Position numbers and translations under genes: made by a program
Shown: positions 9,839 through 19,181 of the stretch, in pieces
Layout: each line of letters begins with the position of its first letter
How positions within the stretch are numbered: the first letter of the stretch is position 1
The notes under the pieces: generated by a model
Seen by the model: only the letters and a program-made list of their open reading frames with translations
The model's database searches: none
What the model was told of the DNA's origin: nothing
DNA from: Saprospiraceae bacterium
GTDB taxonomy: Bacteria > Bacteroidota > Bacteroidia > Chitinophagales > Saprospiraceae
Direction: 5' to 3'
DNA length: 44,490 nt
NCBI GenBank assembly: GCA_019634045.1
Contig: JAHQWA010000281.1
Coordinates: 1-44,490, forward strand

Positions 9839-12504
9839 TAGTGAATGTACGTCATGTTATTTTCCTCCTACTAGGATTTTGGGTCGCGCCAATGTCGGCT
9901 CAAGACGGGCCGAAAATTGCTTTTGATTTTGAGAATATACCGCTAATGCAAGCGTTGGACTTTCTAGAGGAATCCTACGATCTCACCTTTGCTTTCGATC
10001 AAGAATTACTGCAAAGTAAATTAGTGGAAGAAGCAAAATCCGATAATCTTTTCTTGCGGGAGGCCCTGATACAACTCCTCTTACCTCAATCTCTATTTTT
10101 TGAAGTCGTCGGAGGCAAACATGTGCTTATTCGAAGAGCAAAGGCACAAGAAATGAGCCTGTTACCAGCTAAAAAAGAGGCCGTAGTTATTGCCTGCGGA
10201 GCCTTGCGGGATAGCCTTAGCGGCCTGCCACTCATTTCTGCCAATGTATGGCTGAAAGGGACACAAAGAGGAGCGTATAGCAATGACCTCGGGGCGTTTT
10301 CCATAAAAGGGCCTTTCACCTCCAACGATAGCTTGATGTTTAGTTACGTTGGATATCAAGCGCGATCGCTTCCTTTGCGTCAGTTTTTAGGTAAGGAATG
10401 CCCCGCGGTGGATCTTCCTCCACAAGAATTTGCTTTTGAACAGATCTTAATTAAAGATAAGGCCATTACCTTTCTGTCGGGTGCCGGTAGAGGAGATGGA
10501 CTGGAGATGGATGTTGATCAGATGGGAGTGATCCCTGGTTGGGGTGAGCGGGATGTCTTGCGCATGGCTCAGCTATTACCTGGAATTAGCACGACGGATG
10601 AGTCTGCCAGCAACCTAAATATCAGAGGAGGAACGCCGGATCAAAACCTCATTTTGTGGGATGGGATTCCGGTGTATCACACAGGCCATTTTTTTGGCAT
10701 GTTTTCCGCCTTTAACTCCACTATCGTAGATGAAATGGCCGTCTATCGAGGAGATTTTAGCGCAGAATATGGAGGTAGAGTTTCCGGTGTCCTAGATATT
10801 ACCACTTCTCCTTTGTTATTGGACACAGTGGAAGTAGGGATTGGTGTAAATCTGATTAGCAGCAATGCATACGTGAAAGTTCCGCTACAGAAAGGGCGTT
10901 CTGCTCTGATGGTGGCGGGCCGGCGATCCATTTCAGACTTGTTTGAAAGTAAGATTTATCAAAATCTTTTTAATCAGGTAGCGGGAAGGGGAAGTATAAA
11001 AGAAGAGTTTGAACCTGCTCAGAAACAATTCACGGATTTAGAATTATCGCCAAAATTCTATTTTTCAGACTTTAATTTTAAGTGGGTAACTCGTAATGAA
11101 AATGGAGGGGAAGGGCGGATCAGCTTCTATCAGGGGGAAGATGCACTAGATTATGGAATCCTGTTTGATCGTCCCAATTTTTACCTCAATACGCTGTATG
11201 AGGTAGACCTCTTGAATTGGGGCTTGAGTGCTCAATGGAATCAACGTTGGAATGACCGTTGGAAATCGGATTTTATGTTCGTTTTCACAGGGTTTTCTAC
11301 GGCCTTCTCTACTCGAAATAGATTAAATCCTGAACAAGTTAGGCTGCAAGTCATCCAGAGTAATAATATCAGTGAGCAACGTATAGAATGGAATAATACG
11401 TACAATATTGATCAACATCAGCGCCTGAATTTTGGGTATCAGGGGGTATTGAATGAAGTCGACTTGAATATTAGTATGGAGTCGCCGATCAATGCTGAAT
11501 TTCGGCAAGAGCGGATTTCCTTCAAGGGGACCACACAGACCTTATATTTAGATTATGATTATACCATTCCTGAGAAACTACATTTGGATTGGGGGCTTCG
11601 ATATGGGACCTTTGATGGGGGCTATACGGGTAATTGGGAGCCGCGCTTTAGCTTATCTTATTATGTCCACCCGGAGTTGGAAATAAAGTCTAGTATCGGG
11701 CGCTATGTTCAGGTAGTCAATCAAGTATTTCTAAATAATAATCTTGGGATAGGGGAGCGATTCTGGATCATGGCTGATAGTTCGAAACACATCCCCGCGG
11801 TCACATCGGCACAGTTTACATTAGGTACGCGTTGGAAAAGCCAGGGGTGGTTGCTAGATGTTGATTTTTATAAAAAATGGATCACCGGACTTGTGTCTTT
11901 GAGCCTGGATTTTGATGCTGATTGGGAAAATCCGTACAGTGGGGGAGAAGCTAGAGTTTTGGGAATGGATTTGCTGCTGAAAAAGAGTTGGCAAAACTAT
12001 GATAGCTGGCTAGCCTATACATTAGGCCGTACGAAGTATAAATTTGATAGGATTAATCGAAATGAGGCTTTCCCCAGCATATATGACCGACTGCATAATT
12101 TAAAATGGACTCATCAGCTACAATTTGGGAATTGGGATTTTGCCGTAGCTTGGTACTATGGTAGCGGACTACCTTACACCCAAGCCAAGAGAGGCCGGTT
12201 CGTCCCGGATGATGAGGCAGAGAATGGGTTTAAGGCGCAGATTGAATATGGTGAGATTAACGCACACCGCTTGCAGGACTACCAAAGAGTGGATTTTAGT
12301 GGGGCCTATAATTTTACCGATCGAAGAAAACTGCGGGGAAAGATCGGCTGGTCCATTTTTAATGTCTTGGATCGCCTAAACTTCTATAGTAGGACCTACT
12401 TCCTTCATCCAGAGAATGAAGATTATACTCGTCCTGTTCTGGTGGCTTATGATCGGAGCCTTCTTGGTTTTACACCTAACTTATTTTTAGAATTGCGTTG
12501 GTGA
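9835..12504 (+). CDS. TonB-dependent receptor with N-terminal STN (signalling) and carboxypeptidase-regulatory-like domains
   Basis: 889 aa; signal peptide, STN-like domain, SANVWLKGTQRGAYSNDLGAFSI, plug NLNIRGGTPDQNLILWDGIPVY, terminal aromatic LRW; ATGA overlap with the FecR stop. Confidence 0.93.
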   Translation: MIVNVRHVIFLLLGFWVAPMSAQDGPKIAFDFENIPLMQALDFLEESYDLTFAFDQELLQSKLVEEAKSDNLFLREALIQLLLPQSLFFEVVGGKHVLIRRAKAQEMSLLPAKKEAVVIACGALRDSLSGLPLISANVWLKGTQRGAYSNDLGAFSIKGPFTSNDSLMFSYVGYQARSLPLRQFLGKECPAVDLPPQEFAFEQILIKDKAITFLSGAGRGDGLEMDVDQMGVIPGWGERDVLRMAQLLPGISTTDESASNLNIRGGTPDQNLILWDGIPVYHTGHFFGMFSAFNSTIVDEMAVYRGDFSAEYGGRVSGVLDITTSPLLLDTVEVGIGVNLISSNAYVKVPLQKGRSALMVAGRRSISDLFESKIYQNLFNQVAGRGSIKEEFEPAQKQFTDLELSPKFYFSDFNFKWVTRNENGGEGRISFYQGEDALDYGILFDRPNFYLNTLYEVDLLNWGLSAQWNQRWNDRWKSDFMFVFTGFSTAFSTRNRLNPEQVRLQVIQSNNISEQRIEWNNTYNIDQHQRLNFGYQGVLNEVDLNISMESPINAEFRQERISFKGTTQTLYLDYDYTIPEKLHLDWGLRYGTFDGGYTGNWEPRFSLSYYVHPELEIKSSIGRYVQVVNQVFLNNNLGIGERFWIMADSSKHIPAVTSAQFTLGTRWKSQGWLLDVDFYKKWITGLVSLSLDFDADWENPYSGGEARVLGMDLLLKKSWQNYDSWLAYTLGRTKYKFDRINRNEAFPSIYDRLHNLKWTHQLQFGNWDFAVAWYYGSGLPYTQAKRGRFVPDDEAENGFKAQIEYGEINAHRLQDYQRVDFSGAYNFTDRRKLRGKIGWSIFNVLDRLNFYSRTYFLHPENEDYTRPVLVAYDRSLLGFTPNLFLELRW

Positions 12505-12692
12505 CAGCAGCTTAATGCTATATGTTTGAAATAGCGCTTTACCCCTGATCTACTAGAATTCCAGACCAGAACTTCCAGGTTTCCTACTCTTTTAGTAATT
12601 TACGACTGAAATCAATAGATTTCATCACCACTGATATTCTGAAGGATGCAAGTCATTTCCAGGCTTGCACAACAAAGACAAAATTTTGTCTA

Positions 12693-12726
12693 GGGTAAAG
12701 GAGTAATTATTCCTTTGCCCTTTTTT
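12693..12726 (+). terminator. Rho-independent terminator downstream of the TonB receptor
   Basis: gggtaaagga-gtaattat-tcctttgccc then tttttt. Confidence 0.75.
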
Positions 12727-12767
12727 ATTCTACTTTGCGGCTTCAGTAAAGACGTGAAGCTATGGTG

Positions 12768-12810
12768 AAGCCCGTTTCATCACCTACCTCAAAAGAGGAG
12801 GGCTTTGTTT
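12768..12810 (+). promoter_or_regulatory. Terminator-like hairpin in the 5' region of the GH3 gene (possible attenuator)
   Basis: aagccc ... gggctt followed by tgtttta; upstream ggcttca (12739-12745) can alternatively pair with tgaagcc (12766-12772). Confidence 0.4.
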
Positions 12811-12832
12811 TATAGCTACAAATGATATAGCA

Positions 12833-15103
12833 ATGTATAAATACCTTCTTGGTGGTCTCTTTTTGTTGGGGACACTTTATGCCTGTCAATCGACCGACTC
12901 TTCCCGGGCAGATGCCCAATTAGACCCCGCCATTGAAAAAAGTATCGATTCTCTCCTGCGGCTGATGACTTTAGAAGAGAAAATTGGGCAGATGAACCAA
13001 TATCGAGGTTCCAGGGATTTCGCTAGCCCAAATCCTGGGAGAGAAACGCTAATGATACTTGAAGCTATAAAGAATGGATCGGTAGGATCCCTCTTAAATG
13101 TCAGTGGAGCGAACGTGACTAGGAATGTTCAAGAAATAGCAGTAAACCAGAGCCGTTTGGGGATTCCGCTTCTTTTCGGTTATGAAGTGATTCATGGATA
13201 TAAGACGATGTTTCCTATGCCTTTGGCACAGGCAGCCAGTTGGGATTTGGAAGCCATCGAGCTTTCTTCCAGGATAGGGGCGATTGAAGCCGCTTCTGCG
13301 GGCGTCCATTGGGCATTGGGGGCTACCGTGGATATATTCCGAGATGCACGAATGGGGCAAGTAGTGGAAAGTGCGGGAGAAGATCCATATCTATCAAGTT
13401 TGATCGCTGTTGCGAGGGTGAAAGGCTTACAAGGGCAGGACTTAAGAGCAAAAAATACGATTGCTGCAGCGATTAAGCATTTGCCCGAAATTAGCTATAC
13501 ACAGGCGGGCCAAAACAATAGCCAGGTAGCGGTCAATGAACAGGTTTTGGAAAATATAATTTGGCCTCCCCTACAAGGGGCTGTGGCGGCTGGCGCTGTG
13601 GCGTTAATGTCTCATCCAGTAAAGCTTATTGGGAAAAGCGCACAGGAGAGTGTTCAGGAGCAAGAAAAAGTACTTAGGGACCGCCTAGGGTTTAAGGGGA
13701 TAAACTTGTCGGGGCCAAACATGATTGCGGGATGGGTGCGCAAAGGAGTGGGTAAGGATCGACAGCAAGCTACTGAAATAGCAGTCAATGCAGGCTATGA
13801 TGTGGATATGGGAGCTGCCTTCGTGAATGAAGTTGCAAGCTTGGTACGAGAGGGGACAGTCTCTAAAAAGAAGGTGGATCAGGCAGTCAGAAGGGTTTTA
13901 AGACTGAAGTTCCAATTGGGTTTATTTGATGATCCCTACCGTTATAGCAATCCAGCTGCCGAAAAACAAGATTTAATGCATCGAGATCACATAGCGGCTG
14001 CGCATGAAATAGCCAAGAAGTCGATTGTTCTTTTGAAGAACGAAGGGGGGCTACTTCCCTTATCAAAGGAAACAAGAACCATAGCTGTGATTGGCCCAAT
14101 GGCCCGTGATCGGGATACACCACTCGGAAGTTTGAGGGCGAGGGCTAGGACAAACTCTGGAGTTCCCCTGTTAAATGGACTTAGAGAAACCGTAGGTTCA
14201 AATACTCGCTTGCTGTATGCCCAAGGATGCCGACTAACGGTAGGTAAGCGCGGACCAAATAGCGAGCTAACCTTCAATGAATCGGATCGATCCGGCTTTC
14301 CCGAAGCAGTAGCAGCGGCAAAACAGGCAGATGTGGTCGTCCTTGCATTAGGGGAAGATTGTTGGCAGACGGGCAAAGCGGCTGTGCAGGAGAATATTGG
14401 GTTGGCGGGATTGCAGGAGGAGTTACTTCAAGCCGTTTATGAAGCGAACAAAAATATTGTACTCGTATTGATGAACGGTAGACCGTTGACTATTAATTGG
14501 GCCGCTGATCATATTCCTGCTATTGTAGAAGCTTGGCAATTGGGGCATATGTCGGGGATGGCGATTGCAGATGTCTTGTGGGGAGATTACAATCCTTCAG
14601 GGAAACTACCGATATCTTTCCCAAGTGATGTGGCGCAATGCCCCATTTATTACAATCATCAGGAAGGTGATCGACAGTTTTTCAAAACAGATCAAGTAGT
14701 GAGTGGAGAAGCAAGGTTTCCATTTGGGTTTGGGTTAAGTTATACCCAATTCGAATACGCTAAGCCGATGCTGAGTAGTCCAACGATGGGAATGAGCGAT
14801 ACGCTCCAGCTCTCTATTAGCCTTACTAACGTAGGAGAGCGGGAAGGCGCGGAAGTGGTGCAGCTATATCTTCAGGATAAGGTGAGCAGTATCGCAAGAC
14901 CCGTTAAGGAATTGAAGGGGTTTCGAAGAATCAAGTTGGCCCCAGGGACAACGGAAGTGGTGCGATTTTCTATTACTGCAAAGGACCTAGGGTTTTATGG
15001 AGCTAGTAAGAGCTGGGAGGCTGAGTCAGGGGCTTTTAGCCTTTACATTGGCACGAATTCTCGTGATGTTCAGGAGGCTACATTTGAGTTAATCGCAGAA
15101 TAG
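12833..15103 (+). CDS. Glycoside hydrolase family 3-like (BglX-type architecture) lipoprotein, active-site residues substituted
   Basis: 756 aa; lipobox-like TLYAC; VIHGYKTMFPMPLAQAASWD, AGEDPYLSS, GFKGINLSG, LKFQLGLFDDPYRY, LLKNEGGLLPLS, NGRPLTINW, PSGKLPISFP, FPFGFGLSYT; C-terminal FnIII-like domain. Confidence 0.9.
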   Translation: MYKYLLGGLFLLGTLYACQSTDSSRADAQLDPAIEKSIDSLLRLMTLEEKIGQMNQYRGSRDFASPNPGRETLMILEAIKNGSVGSLLNVSGANVTRNVQEIAVNQSRLGIPLLFGYEVIHGYKTMFPMPLAQAASWDLEAIELSSRIGAIEAASAGVHWALGATVDIFRDARMGQVVESAGEDPYLSSLIAVARVKGLQGQDLRAKNTIAAAIKHLPEISYTQAGQNNSQVAVNEQVLENIIWPPLQGAVAAGAVALMSHPVKLIGKSAQESVQEQEKVLRDRLGFKGINLSGPNMIAGWVRKGVGKDRQQATEIAVNAGYDVDMGAAFVNEVASLVREGTVSKKKVDQAVRRVLRLKFQLGLFDDPYRYSNPAAEKQDLMHRDHIAAAHEIAKKSIVLLKNEGGLLPLSKETRTIAVIGPMARDRDTPLGSLRARARTNSGVPLLNGLRETVGSNTRLLYAQGCRLTVGKRGPNSELTFNESDRSGFPEAVAAAKQADVVVLALGEDCWQTGKAAVQENIGLAGLQEELLQAVYEANKNIVLVLMNGRPLTINWAADHIPAIVEAWQLGHMSGMAIADVLWGDYNPSGKLPISFPSDVAQCPIYYNHQEGDRQFFKTDQVVSGEARFPFGFGLSYTQFEYAKPMLSSPTMGMSDTLQLSISLTNVGEREGAEVVQLYLQDKVSSIARPVKELKGFRRIKLAPGTTEVVRFSITAKDLGFYGASKSWEAESGAFSLYIGTNSRDVQEATFELIAE

Positions 15104-15104
15104 C

Positions 15105-15167
15105 AAATAAGAAGCTCGACACCGCATTCTCTTTTGATGAGCATATGCGATGTCGAGCTTCTTATTT
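15105..15167. terminator. Bidirectional terminator between convergent GH3 and S41 genes
   Basis: aaataagaagctcgaca / tgtcgagcttcttattt, 17-bp perfect inverted repeat, A/T flanks. Confidence 0.8.
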
Positions 15168-15178
15168 ATCCCCAAGGC

Positions 15179-17413
15179 TTACTGCTGAATCCATTCCTGA
15201 GCCTTTTCCAATAATTCATCCTTCCCTTTTCTGATCCCTTCGATGCTAGGCCGCAGTTCTACATCAGGTTTTATGCCGACTCTTTGCGTTTCTGTTCCAT
15301 CGGGATAATAGACGCCAATGCCGGAGATCATCGTGCGAATACCACCTGGTAGTATAATCTGAGAAACATTGCCGTCAGCCGCAGCCGTGGTGCTACCAAT
15401 TACTTGGGTTTTTGGAGCCGCGCGCAAGGCCATTGTAGTATATTCTGCCTGACTTTGGGTGGTTTCATTGATGAGAATAGCTACTTTACCCTTGTAGTAG
15501 TTTGTGTTTTCGCCTCCTACTTTGAGGTTGGTGCCAAAGGTGAATTGGCCGGGCTGCTGAAGATTTCCGAAAGTGAATTTGACGAATTCTGTGGGTTTAG
15601 GCATCAGTTGCCCTCCTAGACTGAAAACAATGAAATCAGAAGGATAGCAGCGCAAATCGACTACGATCCCTTTTTTATCCATGAACTGCTTCATGATATC
15701 ATTGATCTCTCCTTTCTCCAGGGAACCGGGATAGATATAGCCAATATCTCCCTCGAGTTCTTTGTGGGAGGGGACATCCCTTCTCCAGAAATTGATCTCT
15801 TGCGTAGGAACGCAGGTAATATTTTCTTTGAAATCGACCTTTGCACTACTGACGCTTAATTCTATTTGGCCGTCATTGCTTCTAAGCAGGCGGCGTGCCA
15901 CATCTCGGAGTTGAGTAGGGCGATTGGAGGCGGGGCAATAGGTTATCTTTTCTTCAATCAGTTTGCTGGTGGCTTGGCCATTTACATGGGTAATGATATC
16001 TCCAACTTTGATCTTACTATCCTCTTGCATTTGACTAAAGAAGCGTACCACTACGGCTTGACCTTCAATTATATTGACTTCGATTGGGGCGATATTTTTT
16101 CCGTGGAACTGGCTTAGGTCCTCATCTTGCATCCAAATATTCGCATGGGTGTCTTGGATCTTACCAATGAGTTGTAAGGTGGCCAGTTTGTAGGCTAGGG
16201 GTTCTTTTGCTTTCGCAAAAATAGGCAAGGAGGACTTCAAAACAGTATTCCAATCTTCATCCATTAAGTGCTTGTAGGGGAAGAAGTATTCGATCATATT
16301 CCAATAGCGGAAGAGAGACAGAAGACGAAACCCATCATCCGTTGAAGCGATATCCTTGTAGGCTTTCTCATTTTTGAATTGAGGGTTACCTATGTTGGGG
16401 GCAAACGCCAAGTAGTAACTGTTGGATTCCCGAGGGGCGGATTGGACCTTTTTTAGGTACTGTATCAATGCTTCGGAAAGCAGGCCCTGTGGTTTTAGCC
16501 ATTCAGTCGAGGGCTGTAGCTTTATTTCCATCTCCGTATCAGGGGTATCCGTCATTTCGACTTCTCCCAACTGTTGCGCCCAGTTGAGTAAAGCCATATC
16601 AAAACCCTCTTCCAGGATAGCGGGTAATATGCGGAATAGCTCGTAATCCCAATTGACCTCACCTGCTGCAATCTGTGGATGGTGATATTTCAAGAAGCCC
16701 CAAACCTTGGCTAGCCAGTAGAGCTTTTCCAATTGCTCTTCGCTGGCAGACCCCAAGGTGAACTTTGAACCATAATCAAATTCTTCATCTAAGGCTGCTT
16801 TTGCTATGGCTTTCTCCACAGGTTTTAATCCTCGGATATCTTTACCATCTATCAGCACCTTAAAATTGTCATACCAGGCTTTTCCTTTCCCTACTAATAT
16901 ACCAGCGACAAAGATTTGTCTAGCTTCTTCTGGTAGCGGTAAGGTGATACTGTATTTTTTCCAATCATTGTTGCCTTGAATACCTTGATTCTGCATATTG
17001 TCAAAATGGAGTGGCCCGCTATCTCCATCTACTCTCAAGAGGAGGCCCGCAAATCCTTCCGATACATTTTCGGTCTTCATGTAGCCTTCTAAGGTGATTT
17101 TTTCTCCTGCATATTCAGGCTTAATGCTATACGCTACACTGCCAAATGAACCCCCGTCTTCTCCCGCATCGATCAATACGGCCTTTGTGCCGGAATGGGG
17201 ATTGTCTGCATCCACAAGAAGTTGATAGGAGCCCCATTGCATCCATCCATCTGGGAGGCCTTCTTCACTTTTAGCTTTCTCAAAATCAAAATTAAAGTTT
17301 TGGGTAGGCTCTTGGGCGCCTACTATTGAGCCAAATAGTAGGAGAGAGAGTGTAAGTAGGAGTTCTTTTCTCATATGGTGTTGGTCTTTTATTGAATAGT
17401 ATGATTGGATCAC
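15179..17413 (-). CDS. S41 family (tricorn/CTPase-like) peptidase with N-terminal carbohydrate-binding-like domain
   Basis: 744 aa; signal peptide; PDZ-like IKVGDIITHVNGQ, INETTQSQAEYTTMALRA catalytic region, GADGN-like AADGNVSQI. Confidence 0.87.
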   Translation of the reverse strand: MIQSYYSIKDQHHMRKELLLTLSLLLFGSIVGAQEPTQNFNFDFEKAKSEEGLPDGWMQWGSYQLLVDADNPHSGTKAVLIDAGEDGGSFGSVAYSIKPEYAGEKITLEGYMKTENVSEGFAGLLLRVDGDSGPLHFDNMQNQGIQGNNDWKKYSITLPLPEEARQIFVAGILVGKGKAWYDNFKVLIDGKDIRGLKPVEKAIAKAALDEEFDYGSKFTLGSASEEQLEKLYWLAKVWGFLKYHHPQIAAGEVNWDYELFRILPAILEEGFDMALLNWAQQLGEVEMTDTPDTEMEIKLQPSTEWLKPQGLLSEALIQYLKKVQSAPRESNSYYLAFAPNIGNPQFKNEKAYKDIASTDDGFRLLSLFRYWNMIEYFFPYKHLMDEDWNTVLKSSLPIFAKAKEPLAYKLATLQLIGKIQDTHANIWMQDEDLSQFHGKNIAPIEVNIIEGQAVVVRFFSQMQEDSKIKVGDIITHVNGQATSKLIEEKITYCPASNRPTQLRDVARRLLRSNDGQIELSVSSAKVDFKENITCVPTQEINFWRRDVPSHKELEGDIGYIYPGSLEKGEINDIMKQFMDKKGIVVDLRCYPSDFIVFSLGGQLMPKPTEFVKFTFGNLQQPGQFTFGTNLKVGGENTNYYKGKVAILINETTQSQAEYTTMALRAAPKTQVIGSTTAAADGNVSQIILPGGIRTMISGIGVYYPDGTETQRVGIKPDVELRPSIEGIRKGKDELLEKAQEWIQQ

Positions 17414-17557
17414 AACATAAAGTTATTATCCGAAGACTTGAGTTGGCAAACATCTCAAGTTTATTACGTGGTTTTTACATTACCCTTTTAACGCAATTAT
17501 CAAGCCTCTCTTTTACCTACCCCAAACTTTAAGAGAGGTTCATGTCCGTTGTAGACT

Positions 17558-17773
17558 TTAACGGTAGGCCGTACGCCAGTCATTTAAATGGGTGTCAGTT
17601 TGGAATCGAGCTTGGTTCAGAAGGAGCCGCCAGTTGGTTTCTTGCGGGGACTCCAATACAAAAGTCCCATCATTCATCAGAGATGGATAGATGTATGATA
17701 AAATAGGATGGAGAGAGAGGAATAAAAGGATCTTTGCTAAGGCCGTGGCTACTGCCTTAATCCTGATTTTCAT
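17558..17773 (-). CDS. Possible small membrane-anchored protein overlapping the 3' end of obgE
   Basis: 71 aa, N-terminal hydrophobic segment, start codon overlaps the obgE stop by 17 bp on the same strand; coding status uncertain. Confidence 0.35.
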   Translation of the reverse strand: MKIRIKAVATALAKILLFLSLHPILSYIYPSLMNDGTFVLESPQETNWRLLLNQARFQTDTHLNDWRTAYR

Positions 17774-18758
17774 TTACGGTTTGCCAAAGCAAATCCTTTA
17801 GTTCATCTATTCCTTGTTGGGCTACGGAAGATATAAATAGATAGGGAATCCCTTCTGGTAATTCCGGCTCTAGCATTTCCCTCAACTCCTCGTCAATCAT
17901 ATCGGACTTGGTAATCGCCAATACCCGCGGTTTGTCCAGAAGGTCTGGGTTGTAAGCGGCCAACTCATTGAGAAGAATGTTATAGTCCTTTCGGATATCG
18001 TCAGAATCGCAGGGAACCATGAATAGGAGCGTGGCATTGCGCTCGATATGTCGAAGAAAACGATGACCCAGGCCTTTTCCCTGATGTGCATTTTCGATAA
18101 TACCGGGAATGTCGGCGATCACGAAGGAGCGACCATCTCGATATTGTACAATGCCAAGGTTGGGCTTTAAGGTAGTAAAGGGATAGTTGGCGATCTTGGG
18201 TTTGGCGGCGGTCACCACGGAGAGGAATGTGGATTTTCCGGCATTGGGGAAACCTACTAGTCCAACATCCGCTAGAACTTTGAGTTCTAGGATGCGCCAA
18301 TGTTCTTCTCCAGTCTCTCCCGGTTGGGCATAGCGTGGGGCTTGATTGGTGGGCGATTTAAAGTGAGAGTTGCCTAGGCCGCCACGTCCACCCGCTACCA
18401 AAACTTTGTGCTCTTCGTGTTCCGTGATCTCAAATAGTACCTCCTGGGTTTCAGCGTCTTTGGCTACTGTTCCTAAGGGTACATCAAGGATAATATCCTC
18501 CCCATTGGCCCCATGGCTGTGATTGGCGGAACCATTGCCTCCGTGGCTCGCCTTGACGTGTTTGCGGTATTTTAATGTCAAGAGCGTCCAAATATTTCGA
18601 TTACCACGTAGGATTATATGGCCGCCCCTTCCACCATCACCACCGTCAGGTCCACCTTTGGGGTTGGTCCGATCGCGCATAAAATGGGCTGAACCGGCTC
18701 CTCCATTACCAGAGCGGCAATTGATCTTCACATAGTCCACAAAATTCTGCTCCGCCAT
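17757..18758 (-). CDS. obgE: GTPase Obg/CgtA
   Basis: 333 aa; Gly-rich Obg fold, [42 protein letters not shown]. Confidence 0.97.
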   Translation of the reverse strand: MAEQNFVDYVKINCRSGNGGAGSAHFMRDRTNPKGGPDGGDGGRGGHIILRGNRNIWTLLTLKYRKHVKASHGGNGSANHSHGANGEDIILDVPLGTVAKDAETQEVLFEITEHEEHKVLVAGGRGGLGNSHFKSPTNQAPRYAQPGETGEEHWRILELKVLADVGLVGFPNAGKSTFLSVVTAAKPKIANYPFTTLKPNLGIVQYRDGRSFVIADIPGIIENAHQGKGLGHRFLRHIERNATLLFMVPCDSDDIRKDYNILLNELAAYNPDLLDKPRVLAITKSDMIDEELREMLEPELPEGIPYLFISSVAQQGIDELKDLLWQTVNENQD

Positions 18759-18780
18759 TGCTTTTCTTCTTTTTAGGGCG

Positions 18781-18788
18781 CAAAGATA
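18781..18788 (-). promoter_or_regulatory. Possible -7 element of the obgE promoter
   Basis: Minus strand reads TAtcTTTG (Bacteroidota TAnnTTTG) 23 nt upstream of the obgE ATG; no clear -33. Confidence 0.35.
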
Positions 18789-18827
18789 CGTATTTTCGGA
18801 ATTGTACTATAAATGAGGTGATTTGTT

Positions 18828-19082
18828 TAGGGCAAACGCATCAAAAAGCGATGCCCTAGAATTGAGCAAAAATGCTTTATGATCGGTGCATTTTGCTTGG
18901 CTTTCGCCTCAAGCCGGCGGGGCTCTTCATTTTGGCATTGCCCCAAAACTCTACCGGCGGTAGACAGGGAAGCAAAAGCGCTAGAAAATGCAAACTCATC
19001 CTTCGAACAATGCATTTTCAGGCCATCGCCACCCGTTTTAACCTGTACTTGAGGGGCTAAAAAATTTGATGCGTTTGCCCTA
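18828..19082. mobile_element. MITE-like non-autonomous transposable element
   Basis: 18-bp perfect terminal inverted repeats tagggcaaacgcatcaaa (18828-18845) / tttgatgcgtttgcccta (19065-19082), flanked by 9-bp direct repeat tgatttgtt (18819-18827 and 19083-19091). Confidence 0.9.
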
Positions 19083-19181
19083 TGATTTGTTAAAGGACGG
19101 AATCAGTTTTAGCAATTATCCTACATTTGCTCTAGTTAATTGAGTGTCGAGATTAGCCATTAATTACAACATCAAACAAAA

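Noticed and set aside
13094-14376. Antisense ORFs inside the GH3 gene (e.g. 13987-14376 -, 129 aa)
   Set aside because: Fully antisense to a gene with clear family motifs; no independent evidence of coding.
15179-17413. S41 peptidase appears to lack the catalytic Lys of CtpA/Tsp proteases (AADGN instead of GKG)
   Set aside because: The sequence fits the tricorn-like S41 subgroup, where a Ser-His-Glu arrangement is used and ADGN is the usual form, so it is probably active and ordinary.
18872-19060. + strand 62-aa ORF inside the MITE-like element
   Set aside because: Low protein character; lies within a short mobile element and is best explained as chance.
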